Source: an uncultured Gammaproteobacteria bacterium (GTDB taxonomy: Bacteria > Pseudomonadota > Gammaproteobacteria > JAADHQ01). Taken from it: a stretch of 64,000 bases of DNA. The stretch is from NCBI GenBank assembly GCA_947258655.1, contig CAMYJD010000005.1, forward strand, positions 1 through 64,000. Direction: 5' to 3'. The notes under the pieces were generated by a model that was not told the DNA's origin, made no database searches, and was given only the letters and a program-made list of their open reading frames with translations. Position numbers and translations under genes: made by a program. This document shows positions 35,744 through 45,792 of this stretch, one piece after another. The stretch's first letter is position 1, and every line of letters starts with the position of its first letter.

Positions 35744-37119
35744 ACAACAAGATTGAACTATTATCACCTGCGGGCAGCCTGCAAAGTATGGAGCACGCCT
35801 TTGCGTTTGGCGCCGATGCCGTATATGCCGGCCAGCCGCGTTATAGCCTGCGCGTGCGTAATAATGAGTTCACGCTGGACAACCTGGAAAAAGGCATCAA
35901 TACAGCGCATCAACTTGGAAAAAAGCTGTTCGTCGCCAGCAACCTGCTGCCACACAACCGCAAGGTTGATACCTATCTCGGTGACATTGAGCCAGTGATT
36001 GCAATGCGCCCGGATGCATTGATCATGGCTGACCCCGGGCTGATTATGCTGGTACGCGAACGTTGGCCGGAGATACCGATACACCTGTCGGTACAGGCCA
36101 ATACGATGAATTATGCGGCGGTCAATTTCTGGAAATCCATCGGCATTTCCCGCATTATCCTGTCACGCGAACTGTCGCTGGATGAAATCGATGATATCCG
36201 CCAGCGCTGTCCGGATATGGAGCTGGAGGTGTTCGTCCACGGGGCGCTGTGCATCGCCTACTCCGGGCGCTGTCTGCTGTCGGGCTATTTCAATCACCGC
36301 GACCCGAACCAGGGCACCTGCACCAATGCCTGTCGCTGGGAATATTACCTGTCCCCGGCTGAAGAAGATGCCAGCGGCGACATCCGCGCCATCCATCAGG
36401 AGCACACGGATGAATCCATGTTGTCGCAATGTGGCGAGCTGCAACGCCATCCGTCGGCCAATCAGGTCTACCTGCTCGAGGAAGGCCAGCGTCGCGGTGA
36501 CATGATGCCAATCATGGAAGATGAACTCGGCACTTACATTATGAATTCCAAGGACCTGCGTGCCGTTGAGCATGTCCAGCGTCTGGTTGCGATCGGCGTT
36601 GACTCACTGAAGATCGAGGGACGCACCAAATCACATTATTATGTTGCCCGCACTGCGCAGATCTACCGCCAGGCCATCGATGACGCCCTCGCAGGCAAGC
36701 CCTTTGATGAGCATTTGCTCGGAGCGCTGGAAGGTCTGGCCAATCGCGGCTACACCGATGGCTTTTATCAGCGCCACCACACCCAGGAACACCAGAATTA
36801 CCTCGAAAACGTGTCCAAACAATACAGGCAACAGTTCGTCGGCGAAATCAGTGCCTATGACAGCGACAGCGGCCTGGCGGAGGTCATCGTCAAGAACCGA
36901 TTTGCGGTCGGTGACTCAGTGGAATTGATACAACCCGAGGGTAACCGCCATTTTATCGTTACCGGCATGCAGGACCTGCATGGCCAGACGATGCAGGCAG
37001 CGCCTGGCAGTGGATATCAGGTGCGCATCCCGCTACCGGTCAATCCGGGTACCCCGGCCCTGTTGGCGAGAAATATTCAAGCGCCGATTGATGCGCTTGC
37101 ATTAAAAAAGGGGCCGTAA
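35740..37119 (+). CDS. trhP: U32 peptidase-family tRNA hydroxylation protein TrhP (YegQ)
   Basis: TrhP (YegQ) is needed for prephenate-dependent hydroxylation of uridine 34 in some tRNAs. The 459-residue protein shows ELLSPAGSLQSMEHAFAFGADAVYAG, the cysteine pattern FVHGALCIAYSGRCLLSGY with CTNACRWEY (four cysteines for an iron-sulfur cluster), and KIEGRTKSHYYVA. It overlaps rdgB by four bases. Its stop codon lies inside a terminator hairpin for the convergent gene. Confidence 0.95.
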   Translation: MNNKIELLSPAGSLQSMEHAFAFGADAVYAGQPRYSLRVRNNEFTLDNLEKGINTAHQLGKKLFVASNLLPHNRKVDTYLGDIEPVIAMRPDALIMADPGLIMLVRERWPEIPIHLSVQANTMNYAAVNFWKSIGISRIILSRELSLDEIDDIRQRCPDMELEVFVHGALCIAYSGRCLLSGYFNHRDPNQGTCTNACRWEYYLSPAEEDASGDIRAIHQEHTDESMLSQCGELQRHPSANQVYLLEEGQRRGDMMPIMEDELGTYIMNSKDLRAVEHVQRLVAIGVDSLKIEGRTKSHYYVARTAQIYRQAIDDALAGKPFDEHLLGALEGLANRGYTDGFYQRHHTQEHQNYLENVSKQYRQQFVGEISAYDSDSGLAEVIVKNRFAVGDSVELIQPEGNRHFIVTGMQDLHGQTMQAAPGSGYQVRIPLPVNPGTPALLARNIQAPIDALALKKGP

Positions 37120-37127
37120 ACGGCCCC
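37104..37127 (-). terminator. Terminator for the convergent BTAD regulator gene, inside the trhP end
   Basis: GGGGCCGT at 37110-37117 and ACGGCCCC at 37120-37127 form an 8-bp stem with a 2-nt loop. On the minus strand a run of six T follows (37104-37109 are A on the plus strand), making a rho-independent terminator for transcripts from the 37313-40540 gene. The trhP stop codon TAA at 37117-37119 overlaps the first arm and loop. The stretch 37128-37312 holds no other feature. Confidence 0.78.
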
Positions 37128-37312
37128 TAGTATACCAGGAAATAAATCTCAATTTATCAAGAGCTTGGCAGTATATGGCCCCAAATCTTGTGTATCCATT
37201 CACACCCCATAACCATGCCTGCCGGCATCCGCTGCCCTCGAGTCCTGGAGTGGATAGATTAACCAATTCACCTTACAGACCACTTACAAATCGTAACAAA
37301 ACGTAAAATTAT

Positions 37313-40300
37313 TTACTGCTGGATGGATTGATAGATCTTCAATGTGGCCCTGGATGGCGAGATTCCGAGTATATTGGACAAATTCTTGCGGCAGCGCTGG
37401 AACAGCAGGACCGCATCGCTGTTGCGCCCGACGCCACAATAACTGTTCATCAGCGCCTGATAGAATTCCTCGGCCACCGGATCGATTTCAAGGGCGCGCT
37501 CATAGCAGCGGATACAACGCTCCGCCTGGCCCAGTTGTTGCCAGTAGTGGCCAATGGCCTCGGTCAGCTTGAGGAAACGCAAATGCAGCTTCTCCTGCAT
37601 CGGTGTATAGGCAAAATGTTTTTCGCCGGCACCGAGGAAATCCCCCTGATAAAGATGAAAGAATTGCTCACTCAGACGCTGCACCAGATCCTGATCCTGG
37701 TTCTCATGAGTCGCCAGAAGCTCCTGTAGTCTGCCGGCAATGCGTAAAAATGCGAGATTATCAACCCATATATAACGCGCATCCAGGGACAGGCGTCCAT
37801 CCTCCATAACTACGCCCGCATCTGATAATAACTTGCGCAGGCGATGGGTGGTTGTATACAGCGACTGTATCGCCGCATCGCCTTCGGAATCAGGCCACAG
37901 AATCTCGATCAGGGCCTCCTGGCTGACCTGTCGACCACCCTGGGCAATCAACACTTTCAATAATTCCAGTGGTTTCTTGCTCGACTTGGCAGTAACCGGC
38001 AGGGGTTCGCCATAACGGGTGACCGTGAACCTGCCCAAGGTATAGATGCGTACCGGCCATTCCCAGTTATCGAGATGCAGAGGCGCCGAGGTCGGAATCA
38101 ATGCGTGACTACGGACCAGTTCGCGAACGAAGGTTTCCTCCTGCCCCTGCTCGAGCGCCTGGACACAATTGTCGGCCAGGCTCATGTCCCACCAGTAGCC
38201 ATGATAGACCCTGCCGAGGTCACGCTCATATGCATAGGCCTCTTGCAGAAACCTGACCCCGCGTTCGATTTCCTGACAGGAGAAAGCGGCTTCACTGGCT
38301 ACCAGCCGGTTCAGATACCTGAGACTATGGCTCTGGATCCGCTCGGCCAGATCAACGATTCGACTGAGATGGAACACGACCTCGCTCAGTTTCCCCTGCT
38401 TGATCATGCATAAGGCCATTATCAATCGTGCTAGACATTCAGGGTACAGGGCGCCGGATTTATGCCCGGCCTCCAGCGCAGTCTCGGCATACTCCCGCGC
38501 CATACCCAACTCATCACGGATTATGGCCAGGCCGGCAGCCAGATAATGGTAATGCACGACATCGACGAGACGATTGTGGTTTAGTCGGGCCTCCATCTGT
38601 TGCAGGTATTTTTCGGCTTGCTCCAGCTTGTTTTGTGCACACGAGGCATACACACCACTGGCCAGCAACAACACATCAAACACATGCACATCGAAATCGG
38701 TGGCGACTTCCAGACCTTTCTTGACTGCCTTGATCGATGCCTCTGCCTCACCGGTCTTCCATAAAAAAGTGGCCTCAGTCGAATGCCACAGAATCTTTGA
38801 CAGTGGATCCATGGCTTCCGGCTGAATGGATTGCTGCAATACCTGGCGTAATACCTTGGCCTTGGGCAGCTCGCCGGTCCACACGGTATAGTACAGCAAC
38901 AACTGACTGCCGAGACTGAGACGCTGGGTTGCCCTGGGCGAGTTAAAAATAATTTCGCGCACTTTGTCTTCCCAATAGGAAATCTGCTTGTGGTCGGGCT
39001 GGCGATACATCAGCGCGCTGAACATGGCAATGGCAACGCGCGCATTGATCTGGGCATGCATTGAATCCTGATCCTGCTCGTACAACGCTTCCATAACCGC
39101 TATCCAGTGATCCAGTTCGGTGAAGCATGCGAGGTCATGCACATAGGTCTCGATCACACCCGACCATGACAACAACTGCCCTGCACGCTCGCCCTGAGTG
39201 TTAAAATTCTCGAAGGCACGAACAAAATGATTGCGGCTGTCACGCGTACTGACCGGTTGCAGGCTCATTGCCAACCAGTATTCCATCCACGGGTCCTTGT
39301 CGAGATATTCCATCGGGAACGACTGCAACCAGCCACGTAACAGCTTGTGCCTGCCCTGCTGCATCAGCGCTGCACCGTGTGACTTTACCAGGATCGCAAT
39401 CTTACTCCACTCCTTGGCCTGATGATAAAGCACCGCTGCTTCAGCAAGCCAGTCCAGCTCAAGCAGCAGGTCACCGGCATAGGCCTGAATCCGGTGCAGT
39501 TCCCTGGCATTGAAAAATGTCTCCAGCCGGCTGAGCAGAAATTCACGAAATAACGGATGATATTCATAGGCATCTGCAGTAGATGCACTGCGATAGGTGA
39601 AATAGTTGCGCTGGGTAAGATTCTGCAGGATAAGACCGGCGTCGATGTTACGGGTTAATGACTCGGCCATATCCACGGTAAAAAACGGCAGCAATGCCGT
39701 CTTCAATAGAAATTCGCGCGTTTCGGCTGTTTCACCCTGGAATATTTCGCCGGCAAAATAATCGAATATCAGATTGTGATTCTCCTGGCGGGCATAATCA
39801 TGCGGGATATCCATCCTGTCTGATTGTTCCAGCATCAGCACCAGGCCTGCTGCCCAGCCACGGGTAAACTGATGGATCTCGGCCGCAATGTGCCGCTTCT
39901 CTTTTTTTGTCATTGCCTGCAGGCGCGCCTGACACAGTTCATTGCTCTCCTGTTCGGTCAGGGCAATATCCTGCCAGTCGAGCACGGCAATACTGCCATT
40001 GGCACGGTAGCGCAGATAGTCCTGTACCGGTTCGCTGCGACTGAGGACCAGCAGGTTTACGCCCGGTGGAATCTCGGCAATAAATTGCTTGATAACCTGG
40101 TGTGTATCGGAGTGCGCTGACAGGTCCTGGAAGTTATCCAGCACCAGGAAACCGCCTTCACCCAGATATTGATACAAATTACGACTGTAATTGCGCGAGA
40201 AGGCCGCTATGCCATGGCTGTATTCGGGCGTAAACACCGGCAAATTACCTGCTCGACCACCTTCATGACCCTGTAATGCATTTTCCAGAAAACCGAAAAA

Positions 40301-40540
40301 CGCGGCCGGATCGTTGTCACCTTCATCGACCTGGTACCAGATAAAATCCCGTTTGCTCTGCTGTAGATAACTGGCTGCAAGCACGGTCTTTCCCGAACCT
40401 CCTGGTGCCGAAATCCAGATGACCGGAAATGTAGTCAGCTCATCGAGTTTGTCAAAAAGGCGCTCCCTGAGCAGGACATTTTGCATGCGTGGCGGGCTCA
40501 GTTTGGCAAGATTGACATGTGTAATATTTTTTTTCGCCAT
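37313..40540 (-). CDS. Giant NTPase-TPR transcriptional regulator with wHTH and BTAD domains
   Basis: This 1075-residue protein has an N-terminal STAND-type NTPase domain with Walker A APGGSGKTVLAASYL (about residues 45-59), and a long helical TPR-like middle of about 500 residues. Near residue 825 comes an OmpR/SARP-like winged helix (IYTLGRFTVTRYGEPLPV, KPLELLKVLIAQGGRQVSQE). A BTAD domain follows, ending RCRKNLSNILGISPSRATL. It resembles MalT/AfsR-like regulators in layout. The inducer is unknown; STAND regulators oligomerise on ligand binding. It stands alone between trhP and hemW. Confidence 0.92.
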   Translation of the reverse strand: MAKKNITHVNLAKLSPPRMQNVLLRERLFDKLDELTTFPVIWISAPGGSGKTVLAASYLQQSKRDFIWYQVDEGDNDPAAFFGFLENALQGHEGGRAGNLPVFTPEYSHGIAAFSRNYSRNLYQYLGEGGFLVLDNFQDLSAHSDTHQVIKQFIAEIPPGVNLLVLSRSEPVQDYLRYRANGSIAVLDWQDIALTEQESNELCQARLQAMTKKEKRHIAAEIHQFTRGWAAGLVLMLEQSDRMDIPHDYARQENHNLIFDYFAGEIFQGETAETREFLLKTALLPFFTVDMAESLTRNIDAGLILQNLTQRNYFTYRSASTADAYEYHPLFREFLLSRLETFFNARELHRIQAYAGDLLLELDWLAEAAVLYHQAKEWSKIAILVKSHGAALMQQGRHKLLRGWLQSFPMEYLDKDPWMEYWLAMSLQPVSTRDSRNHFVRAFENFNTQGERAGQLLSWSGVIETYVHDLACFTELDHWIAVMEALYEQDQDSMHAQINARVAIAMFSALMYRQPDHKQISYWEDKVREIIFNSPRATQRLSLGSQLLLYYTVWTGELPKAKVLRQVLQQSIQPEAMDPLSKILWHSTEATFLWKTGEAEASIKAVKKGLEVATDFDVHVFDVLLLASGVYASCAQNKLEQAEKYLQQMEARLNHNRLVDVVHYHYLAAGLAIIRDELGMAREYAETALEAGHKSGALYPECLARLIMALCMIKQGKLSEVVFHLSRIVDLAERIQSHSLRYLNRLVASEAAFSCQEIERGVRFLQEAYAYERDLGRVYHGYWWDMSLADNCVQALEQGQEETFVRELVRSHALIPTSAPLHLDNWEWPVRIYTLGRFTVTRYGEPLPVTAKSSKKPLELLKVLIAQGGRQVSQEALIEILWPDSEGDAAIQSLYTTTHRLRKLLSDAGVVMEDGRLSLDARYIWVDNLAFLRIAGRLQELLATHENQDQDLVQRLSEQFFHLYQGDFLGAGEKHFAYTPMQEKLHLRFLKLTEAIGHYWQQLGQAERCIRCYERALEIDPVAEEFYQALMNSYCGVGRNSDAVLLFQRCRKNLSNILGISPSRATLKIYQSIQQ

Positions 40541-40640
40541 GCTACAGGACTATTGAATGAACGGGGTCGATGAAATGATATAATGACAATATCATTAAAT
40601 TTACACAGTCTTTGCATATATTCAAGCCGATTCAACGCCG

Positions 40641-41819
40641 ATGCCCCCTCTTTCCAATCTTTCATTACCCGCCTTACCACCACTGGGATTGTATATCCAT
40701 ATTCCCTGGTGTGTACGTAAATGTCCTTATTGTGACTTCAACTCGCATGAAATGCGCACAAATATCCCCGAAAAAGCATATATCGATGCATTGCTGGCAG
40801 ACCTGGAGCATGACCTGGACAATGTTCACGGGCGCCATATCGACAGTATCTTTATCGGTGGCGGCACACCCAGCCTGTTTTCCGCGGATGGCCTCGAGGC
40901 CCTGCTGAGCGGCCTGAAGACAAAACTGACCTTCAGCAATGATTGTGAAATCACACTGGAGGCCAATCCGGGCACCGTCGAACAGCAAAAATTTGTCGAC
41001 TACCGCGCTGCCGGTATCAACCGTCTGTCTATCGGTGTACAGAGCTTCAATGATGACCTGCTGTCCAGGCTTGGTCGGATCCATGATCGCAGTGCAGCGA
41101 TCAAGGCAGTAGAGGCTGCACATTATGCCGGCTTTGAACGTATTAACCTGGATCTGATGTTTGCGCTACCGGGACAGGACCTGAAGCAGGCGATGAAAGA
41201 CCTGGAGTATGCCATCGCACTGCAACCCGGGCATATTTCCTGGTACCAGCTGACACTGGAACCGAACACGCTGTTCTACCAGCAACCACCGACATTACCC
41301 GGACACGATTTGGTCTGGCAGATACAGGAGCAGGGGCAACACTTTCTGGCAGAGCAACTGTACCCACAATATGAAATATCGGCCTATAGCCGCGATCATG
41401 CCTGCAGACATAATCTGAATTACTGGCAGTTTGGCGATTATCTCGGGATCGGCGCCGGTGCACATGCAAAACTCAGTACAGCGGATATGGGTACGATCAT
41501 GCGCCGACAGCGCTGCCGTCATCCGCAGGACTATATCAGCAATGCCTCCAGCCAGCAGGTCATCAGCCAGCATCGCGTGCTGGAAACAAGTGACCGGGTG
41601 CTCGAGTTCATGATGAATGCCCTGCGCCTGAATGCCGGCGTCGGTATGGCGGATTTCCGCTCACGTACCGGACTCGATGCTGATTGTATCCGTGCACCGA
41701 TGGAGGCAGGCATACAAAACGGCTTGCTGCTGCGCGCCGATGATCGCATACAGGCCAGCGCACGTGGACAGCGTTACCTGAATGATTTATTGACACTGTT
41801 TATGGATATTCAGGCATGA
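40641..41819 (+). CDS. hemW: Radical SAM heme chaperone HemW
   Basis: HemW delivers heme to respiratory proteins and is often misnamed as a coproporphyrinogen dehydrogenase. The radical-SAM motif is CVRKCPYC (C-x3-C-x2-C) in HIPWCVRKCPYCDFNSH. The glycine-rich SAM motif is FIGGGTPSLF. The HemW-typical HNLNYWQFGDYLGIGAGAHA contains the heme-related HNxxYW-like stretch, and the 392-residue length matches HemW rather than HemN (about 450). It overlaps rof by ATGA. Confidence 0.95.
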   Translation: MPPLSNLSLPALPPLGLYIHIPWCVRKCPYCDFNSHEMRTNIPEKAYIDALLADLEHDLDNVHGRHIDSIFIGGGTPSLFSADGLEALLSGLKTKLTFSNDCEITLEANPGTVEQQKFVDYRAAGINRLSIGVQSFNDDLLSRLGRIHDRSAAIKAVEAAHYAGFERINLDLMFALPGQDLKQAMKDLEYAIALQPGHISWYQLTLEPNTLFYQQPPTLPGHDLVWQIQEQGQHFLAEQLYPQYEISAYSRDHACRHNLNYWQFGDYLGIGAGAHAKLSTADMGTIMRRQRCRHPQDYISNASSQQVISQHRVLETSDRVLEFMMNALRLNAGVGMADFRSRTGLDADCIRAPMEAGIQNGLLLRADDRIQASARGQRYLNDLLTLFMDIQA

Positions 41820-42052
41820 AGCCCTATCGCCCCATCAGTTGCGAGATCCACAGTCGCTATGAGTTACTGGTCATACGGCACAGCAAGATTACGCTAGACT
41901 ATATGGATGCCGGCAATTCCCAACAACATGCAACGGGTACAGCGATCGACCTGTATACCCGCAACGGTGAAGAGTTCATTGACATACAGATAGATGCGGA
42001 AACTAGCCTGGCAATCAGACTGGATCGAATTATCAGCTGCAAATCCTGCTAG
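41816..42052 (+). CDS. rof: Rho-binding antiterminator Rof
   Basis: This 78-residue protein matches the Rof/YaeO fold: MKPYRPISCEIHSRYELLVIRH, then two strands with IDLYTRNGEEFIDIQ and the C-terminal RLDRIISCKSC. Rof binds Rho and inhibits termination. Rof in E. coli is a little longer (84). Its ATG overlaps the hemW stop. Identity is by short motifs only; other small beta-barrel proteins could look similar. Confidence 0.75.
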   Translation: MKPYRPISCEIHSRYELLVIRHSKITLDYMDAGNSQQHATGTAIDLYTRNGEEFIDIQIDAETSLAIRLDRIISCKSC

Positions 42053-42303
42053 GCGGGGAGAAGCAACGCGAACGACCCAGTGTTATAATTTAATTGACAT
42101 TAGTTAGCAAAAAATATCATTATACGCTTTGCAAGCCACCATAAATCAATAACTTAGCTAATAGGGCCTACTTGCATTTTATATATATAACAAAGACTTA
42201 TAAAAAATTACCCCCACATGCGTCAAAATGTGATAAGTTACTCATAACTTCGGCAGTAAGGGAATCAGAATAGTATTGAGGTTCCTGACAAGGTGACAAG
42301 GTA

Positions 42304-42660
42304 ATGACTAATACGGTAAAGAAAAATCCGTTTGATTTCAGTGAATGGTCAAGTCTGGCAGACACCGACCCCAAGGCCTTCGAACTCAGACGTGAACAGG
42401 TAATTGAGTCTGTTATCCAGTCGATGCCGGATGCCAAGCAGGATCGCATGCGACGCCTGCAGTGGCGAATCGACCAGGAACGCCGTCTGGCCAAGTCACC
42501 GATGGCGGCCTGTATACGTCTGTCCAATATGATGTGGGAAAATGTGCTCGGCAAAAACGGCCTGCTCGATAACCTGCAGCACATGGACCAACAGCGCCTC
42601 AAGCGGCGCAGTTTAGCCACTAATGCCAATGTCTTGCGCTTCCCGGGCAAGGATAGTTAA
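42304..42660 (+). CDS. DUF3135 family protein
   Basis: A 118-residue soluble protein with the DUF3135 pattern: FDFSEWSSLADTDPKAFELRRE, then IESVIQSMPDAKQDRMRRLQWRID and KSPMAACIRLSNMMWENVLG. The composition is helical with many charged residues. The family is unassigned in function; it may be a small nucleic-acid or regulatory protein. It has a short upstream region and lies 108 bp before rpmE. Confidence 0.85.
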   Translation: MTNTVKKNPFDFSEWSSLADTDPKAFELRREQVIESVIQSMPDAKQDRMRRLQWRIDQERRLAKSPMAACIRLSNMMWENVLGKNGLLDNLQHMDQQRLKRRSLATNANVLRFPGKDS

Positions 42661-42768
42661 GAAAAGCGCCCGTCAGCGCCAAAATAGACTTGCCGTCAGT
42701 CACGTTTCCGCGTAATATACTCGGCCCTGCCAGGCAGGCATGTGAAATATTTTTCGAGGTCTAAACCG

Positions 42769-42972
42769 ATGAAGCCGGACATACATCCAAGTTATTCTGA
42801 AATTACTGTATCCTGCAGTTGCGGCGAGAACTTCCAAACACGCTCCACGCTGGGTAAGGACCTGCATATCGACGTATGTTCCAAGTGCCATCCGTTCTAT
42901 ACCGGCACCCAGAAAATAATGGATACCGCAGGCCGTGTAGACAAGTTCAACCGTAAATACGGAAGCAAATAA
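42769..42972 (+). CDS. rpmE: Ribosomal protein L31, zinc-binding type
   Basis: The 67-residue 50S protein has four cysteines, C16, C18, C37 and C40 (CSCGENF and [10 protein letters not shown]), the zinc-binding (C+) form; L31 of this type is replaced by the zinc-free paralogue under zinc starvation. I start it at ATG 42769 ([12 protein letters not shown]). It is monocistronic, with a strong terminator at 43009. Confidence 0.97.
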   Translation: MKPDIHPSYSEITVSCSCGENFQTRSTLGKDLHIDVCSKCHPFYTGTQKIMDTAGRVDKFNRKYGSK

Positions 42973-43008
42973 GCATAACGTGCTTGTCGGCACATAATGC
43001 TTGATCAA

Positions 43009-43037
43009 GGGCGCCTGCCAACAGGCGCCCTTTTTTT
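43009..43037 (+). terminator. Rho-independent terminator of rpmE
   Basis: A 9-bp stem, GGGCGCCTG at 43009-43017 and CAGGCGCCC at 43022-43030, with a 4-nt loop, is followed by seven T (43031-43037). It is 36 bases past the rpmE stop. Confidence 0.95.
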
Positions 43038-43069
43038 CGATTCGCGCTTCATTCTATGGACGGAATATC

Positions 43070-43831
43070 ATGACACGTATAGCGGCATTACTGTCTGTGC
43101 TGAGCGTAAATGTATTTTTATGCATCGATACGTTCGCCAGTTGTGCGCCGCGGCATATCGATCTTGAGGCGACAGTAGCCAGGGTGCTGGATGGCGATAC
43201 CCTGGAGCTGACCGATCACACCCGCATCCGCATAATCGGCATCAATGCACCCGAAATCAATCACCGCGCACGGTCTACACAGGCCTTTGCTGCCGAGGCC
43301 AGGACTGCCCTGACTGCCCTCCTGGGCCAATCCACCCATCGTGTTGCCTTGCAATATGGCAGTGACAGACTGGACCGCTATGGGCGCACGCTGGCCCATG
43401 TGTTTTTGCCTGACGGGACCAATCTGGCGCAGCAAATGCTCATCAAAGGCCTGGCTGCCAGGATCGCTTTTCCACCCAATATGTGGGCGCAGGACTGTTA
43501 TCGTCATGGCGAAAACCGCGCCCGCGAACAGCAACGAGGCTTGTGGCAGCATATCGTCAAGGCATCCACAGACCTGGCGCCCGACAGCAGCGGCTTTCAT
43601 ATCATTGAGGGCAGAGTTACCCGCGTCGGCCTCAGCAAGAAATCCGTGTGGTTGAATTTCAGTGGCCATTTTGGTGCACGCATTGCGTACAGTGATCTGA
43701 AACATTTCGCTGATATTGACTTTAATCAGCTAAGCGGGCGCACGCTGCAAGTCAGAGGCTGGATATACGCCAAGAAAGACAGGCGCATGATGCGCCTGAG
43801 GCATTCCTCTATGCTCGATATCATGAAATAA
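43070..43831 (+). CDS. Secreted thermonuclease (SNase)-family protein
   Basis: The protein begins with a signal sequence, MTRIAALLSVLSVNVFLCID, cut after FAS, so it is exported. A staphylococcal-nuclease-like domain follows with VLDGDTLELTDHTRIRIIGI, APEINHRARS and the catalytic DRYGRTLAHVFLPDGTNLA, where the Arg and Asp/Glu residues align with SNase R35/E43/R87-type positions. The C-terminal part (about residues 165-253) is an additional beta domain of unknown role. It degrades DNA or RNA outside the cytoplasm, probably for defence or nutrition. It is 28 bp upstream of the malic enzyme gene. Confidence 0.9.
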   Translation: MTRIAALLSVLSVNVFLCIDTFASCAPRHIDLEATVARVLDGDTLELTDHTRIRIIGINAPEINHRARSTQAFAAEARTALTALLGQSTHRVALQYGSDRLDRYGRTLAHVFLPDGTNLAQQMLIKGLAARIAFPPNMWAQDCYRHGENRAREQQRGLWQHIVKASTDLAPDSSGFHIIEGRVTRVGLSKKSVWLNFSGHFGARIAYSDLKHFADIDFNQLSGRTLQVRGWIYAKKDRRMMRLRHSSMLDIMK

Positions 43832-43858
43832 TACAGTCTCTCTATCCGGAATTATATT

Positions 43859-45115
43859 ATGACTAAAGACTTCAAGCAGGCTGCGCTCGACTATCACGCA
43901 AGTCCCACACCGGGCAAGGTCGCCATACAGGTAAGCAAACCTTGCGAAACGCAACAGGAATTATCACTCGCCTACACGCCCGGTGTAGCCGAACCGGTAC
44001 GCGAAATTGCCAGGGATCCTGATGCCGCCTACCTGTATACATCCAAGGCCAACCTGGTAGCAGTGATTACCGACGGTTCAGCGGTACTCGGCCTCGGCAA
44101 TGTCGGCGCACTAGCCGGTAAACCGGTAATGGAAGGCAAGGGAGTGCTGTTCAAACGCTTTGCCAATATTGACGTCTTTGATATCGAGGTCGATGCCGAA
44201 GATTCACAGGCGTTTATCGATACGGTAACGCGGATTGCCAGCACCTTTGGTGGCATCAACCTCGAGGACATCAAGGCACCGGAATGTTTTGAGATCGAAA
44301 AAACACTGATCGAAAAACTCGATATCCCCGTCTTTCACGATGACCAGCACGGTACCGCCATCATTATCTGTGCCGGCCTGCTGAATGCCCTGGATATTGC
44401 CAACAAGAACATTGCCGATGCCCAAATCGTCTGCCTCGGGGCCGGCGCCGCCGGAGTTGCATCAATGCGCTTGTTGCTGGCACTCGGCGCCGCCAAGCAG
44501 AATATCTACATGATCGACCGCAACGGCGTTATTCACAGCGGTCGTGATGACCTCAATCCGTATAAACAGGAGTTTGCACTGGACACCGACAAGCGCAGCC
44601 TCAATGATGCCATGCAGGGTGCTGATGTGTTTATCGGTGTATCCGGACCGGACCTGGTCAGCGAGGAAATGATTGCATCGATGGCGGCAAATCCGGTTGT
44701 ATTTGCGTTGTCTAATCCGGATCCGGAAATCAGTCCGGAGCGGGCGCACAAGGTCCGTGATGACCTGATCATGGCTACAGGGCGTAGTGATTATCCCAAC
44801 CAGATCAATAACGTCCTCGGCTTCCCGTTCATCTTCAGGGGCGCCCTTGATGTACATGCTCGCCGCATCAGTGAAGCCATGTTGCTGGCAGCCGTGCACG
44901 CCCTGAAGGATCTGGCCAGGCAGGCCGTTCCGCAGTCTGTACTGGATGCCTATGGTCGCGAGCAATTGCAGTTTGGCCCGGATTACATCATCCCCAAACC
45001 CTTTGATCCGCGCCTGATCGACGTCATTCCGCCAGCTATCGCCAGGGCGGCCGTGGATTCAGGGGCGGCACGGAAACCTTATCCACCACATTACCCGAAA
45101 CCGGGTGCCGACTGA
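43859..45115 (+). CDS. maeB: Malic enzyme (malate dehydrogenase, oxaloacetate-decarboxylating)
   Basis: This enzyme makes pyruvate, CO2 and NAD(P)H from malate. The 418-residue protein has the catalytic Tyr in [10 protein letters not shown], the Lys in [12 protein letters not shown], a malate/metal site [26 protein letters not shown], and the dinucleotide fold [21 protein letters not shown]. It matches the catalytic part of MaeB but lacks the C-terminal phosphotransacetylase-like domain of the 759-residue E. coli protein, as is common in other bacteria. Confidence 0.94.
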   Translation: MTKDFKQAALDYHASPTPGKVAIQVSKPCETQQELSLAYTPGVAEPVREIARDPDAAYLYTSKANLVAVITDGSAVLGLGNVGALAGKPVMEGKGVLFKRFANIDVFDIEVDAEDSQAFIDTVTRIASTFGGINLEDIKAPECFEIEKTLIEKLDIPVFHDDQHGTAIIICAGLLNALDIANKNIADAQIVCLGAGAAGVASMRLLLALGAAKQNIYMIDRNGVIHSGRDDLNPYKQEFALDTDKRSLNDAMQGADVFIGVSGPDLVSEEMIASMAANPVVFALSNPDPEISPERAHKVRDDLIMATGRSDYPNQINNVLGFPFIFRGALDVHARRISEAMLLAAVHALKDLARQAVPQSVLDAYGREQLQFGPDYIIPKPFDPRLIDVIPPAIARAAVDSGAARKPYPPHYPKPGAD

Positions 45116-45146
45116 AGCAATACAGCGTCGGGTTGCAGAACCTCCT

Positions 45147-45758
45147 TTACTGCGTATCGGCCTGCAACAGACGCTCTACTGCCTTGATATCCGCGCGTAC
45201 CATCGGTTTGCCATCAAGCGTGCTGTTCGGCGCCCGGCGGATAGCCTCCACCGGAAACACGACCAGCTCGATCGCAACATCATCGGCCAGAAACATATAA
45301 ATCGGTATGAATTCATAGCGATCACCGTCGTAGGTAATACGCCTCTGTTTTTGCGTATACGGGATCTTCTCCTGCATCAGGAACAAACCAACCTTTTCCG
45401 TATAGTCGGCAAACAGGTGTAGCTCAAGCCGCGAATGCTCTGTGGCGCTGCCATCGAGTACGTCTCCGGCCAGGCGTGGGTTAAACTGCTGGAAAAATTG
45501 CATCGCCTGCACGGCCGTCTCGCGCATATGACGTAATTGCTGCGGTTGTTGTTCGGATTTGAACAGGGACTGGTATTCAAACAATGCATCCTTTATTTCC
45601 TGATTACTGGGCAGATTGCGTCTATCAACGACCCCCAATTTCTGGCAGGCCTTGCGTTTTGCCAGCTGATAATCGCTGACGCCCGAATCCGACATATGCT
45701 TGGCTGCTTCCATGGCAATACGCAAACGTTGTTGCTCCTGCTGTCGAGAAATACCCAT
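45147..45758 (-). CDS. Conserved hypothetical protein
   Basis: The 203-residue protein from ATG 45758 (MGISRQQEQQRLRIAMEAAK), which has AGGTAG six bases upstream, has a helical N-terminal half with KRKACQKLGVVDRRNLPSNQE and a beta-rich C-terminal part: DVLDGSATEHSRLELHLFADYTEKVG, then YEFIPIYMFLADDVAIELVVFP. The Asp and Glu pattern in the second half resembles nucleotidyltransferase folds, but I cannot confirm that. It is 34 bases downstream of mrcA and converges with maeB. The frame upstream to 45926 overlaps mrcA and is not needed. Confidence 0.8.
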   Translation of the reverse strand: MGISRQQEQQRLRIAMEAAKHMSDSGVSDYQLAKRKACQKLGVVDRRNLPSNQEIKDALFEYQSLFKSEQQPQQLRHMRETAVQAMQFFQQFNPRLAGDVLDGSATEHSRLELHLFADYTEKVGLFLMQEKIPYTQKQRRITYDGDRYEFIPIYMFLADDVAIELVVFPVEAIRRAPNSTLDGKPMVRADIKAVERLLQADTQ

Positions 45759-45792
45759 GTTATCTACCTGTAAAAACCGCCGCGGCCCACTA

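Noticed and set aside
43859-45115. Truncated malic enzyme as a broken gene.
   Set aside because: The missing phosphotransacetylase domain is optional in the family; the catalytic part is complete and ends normally.
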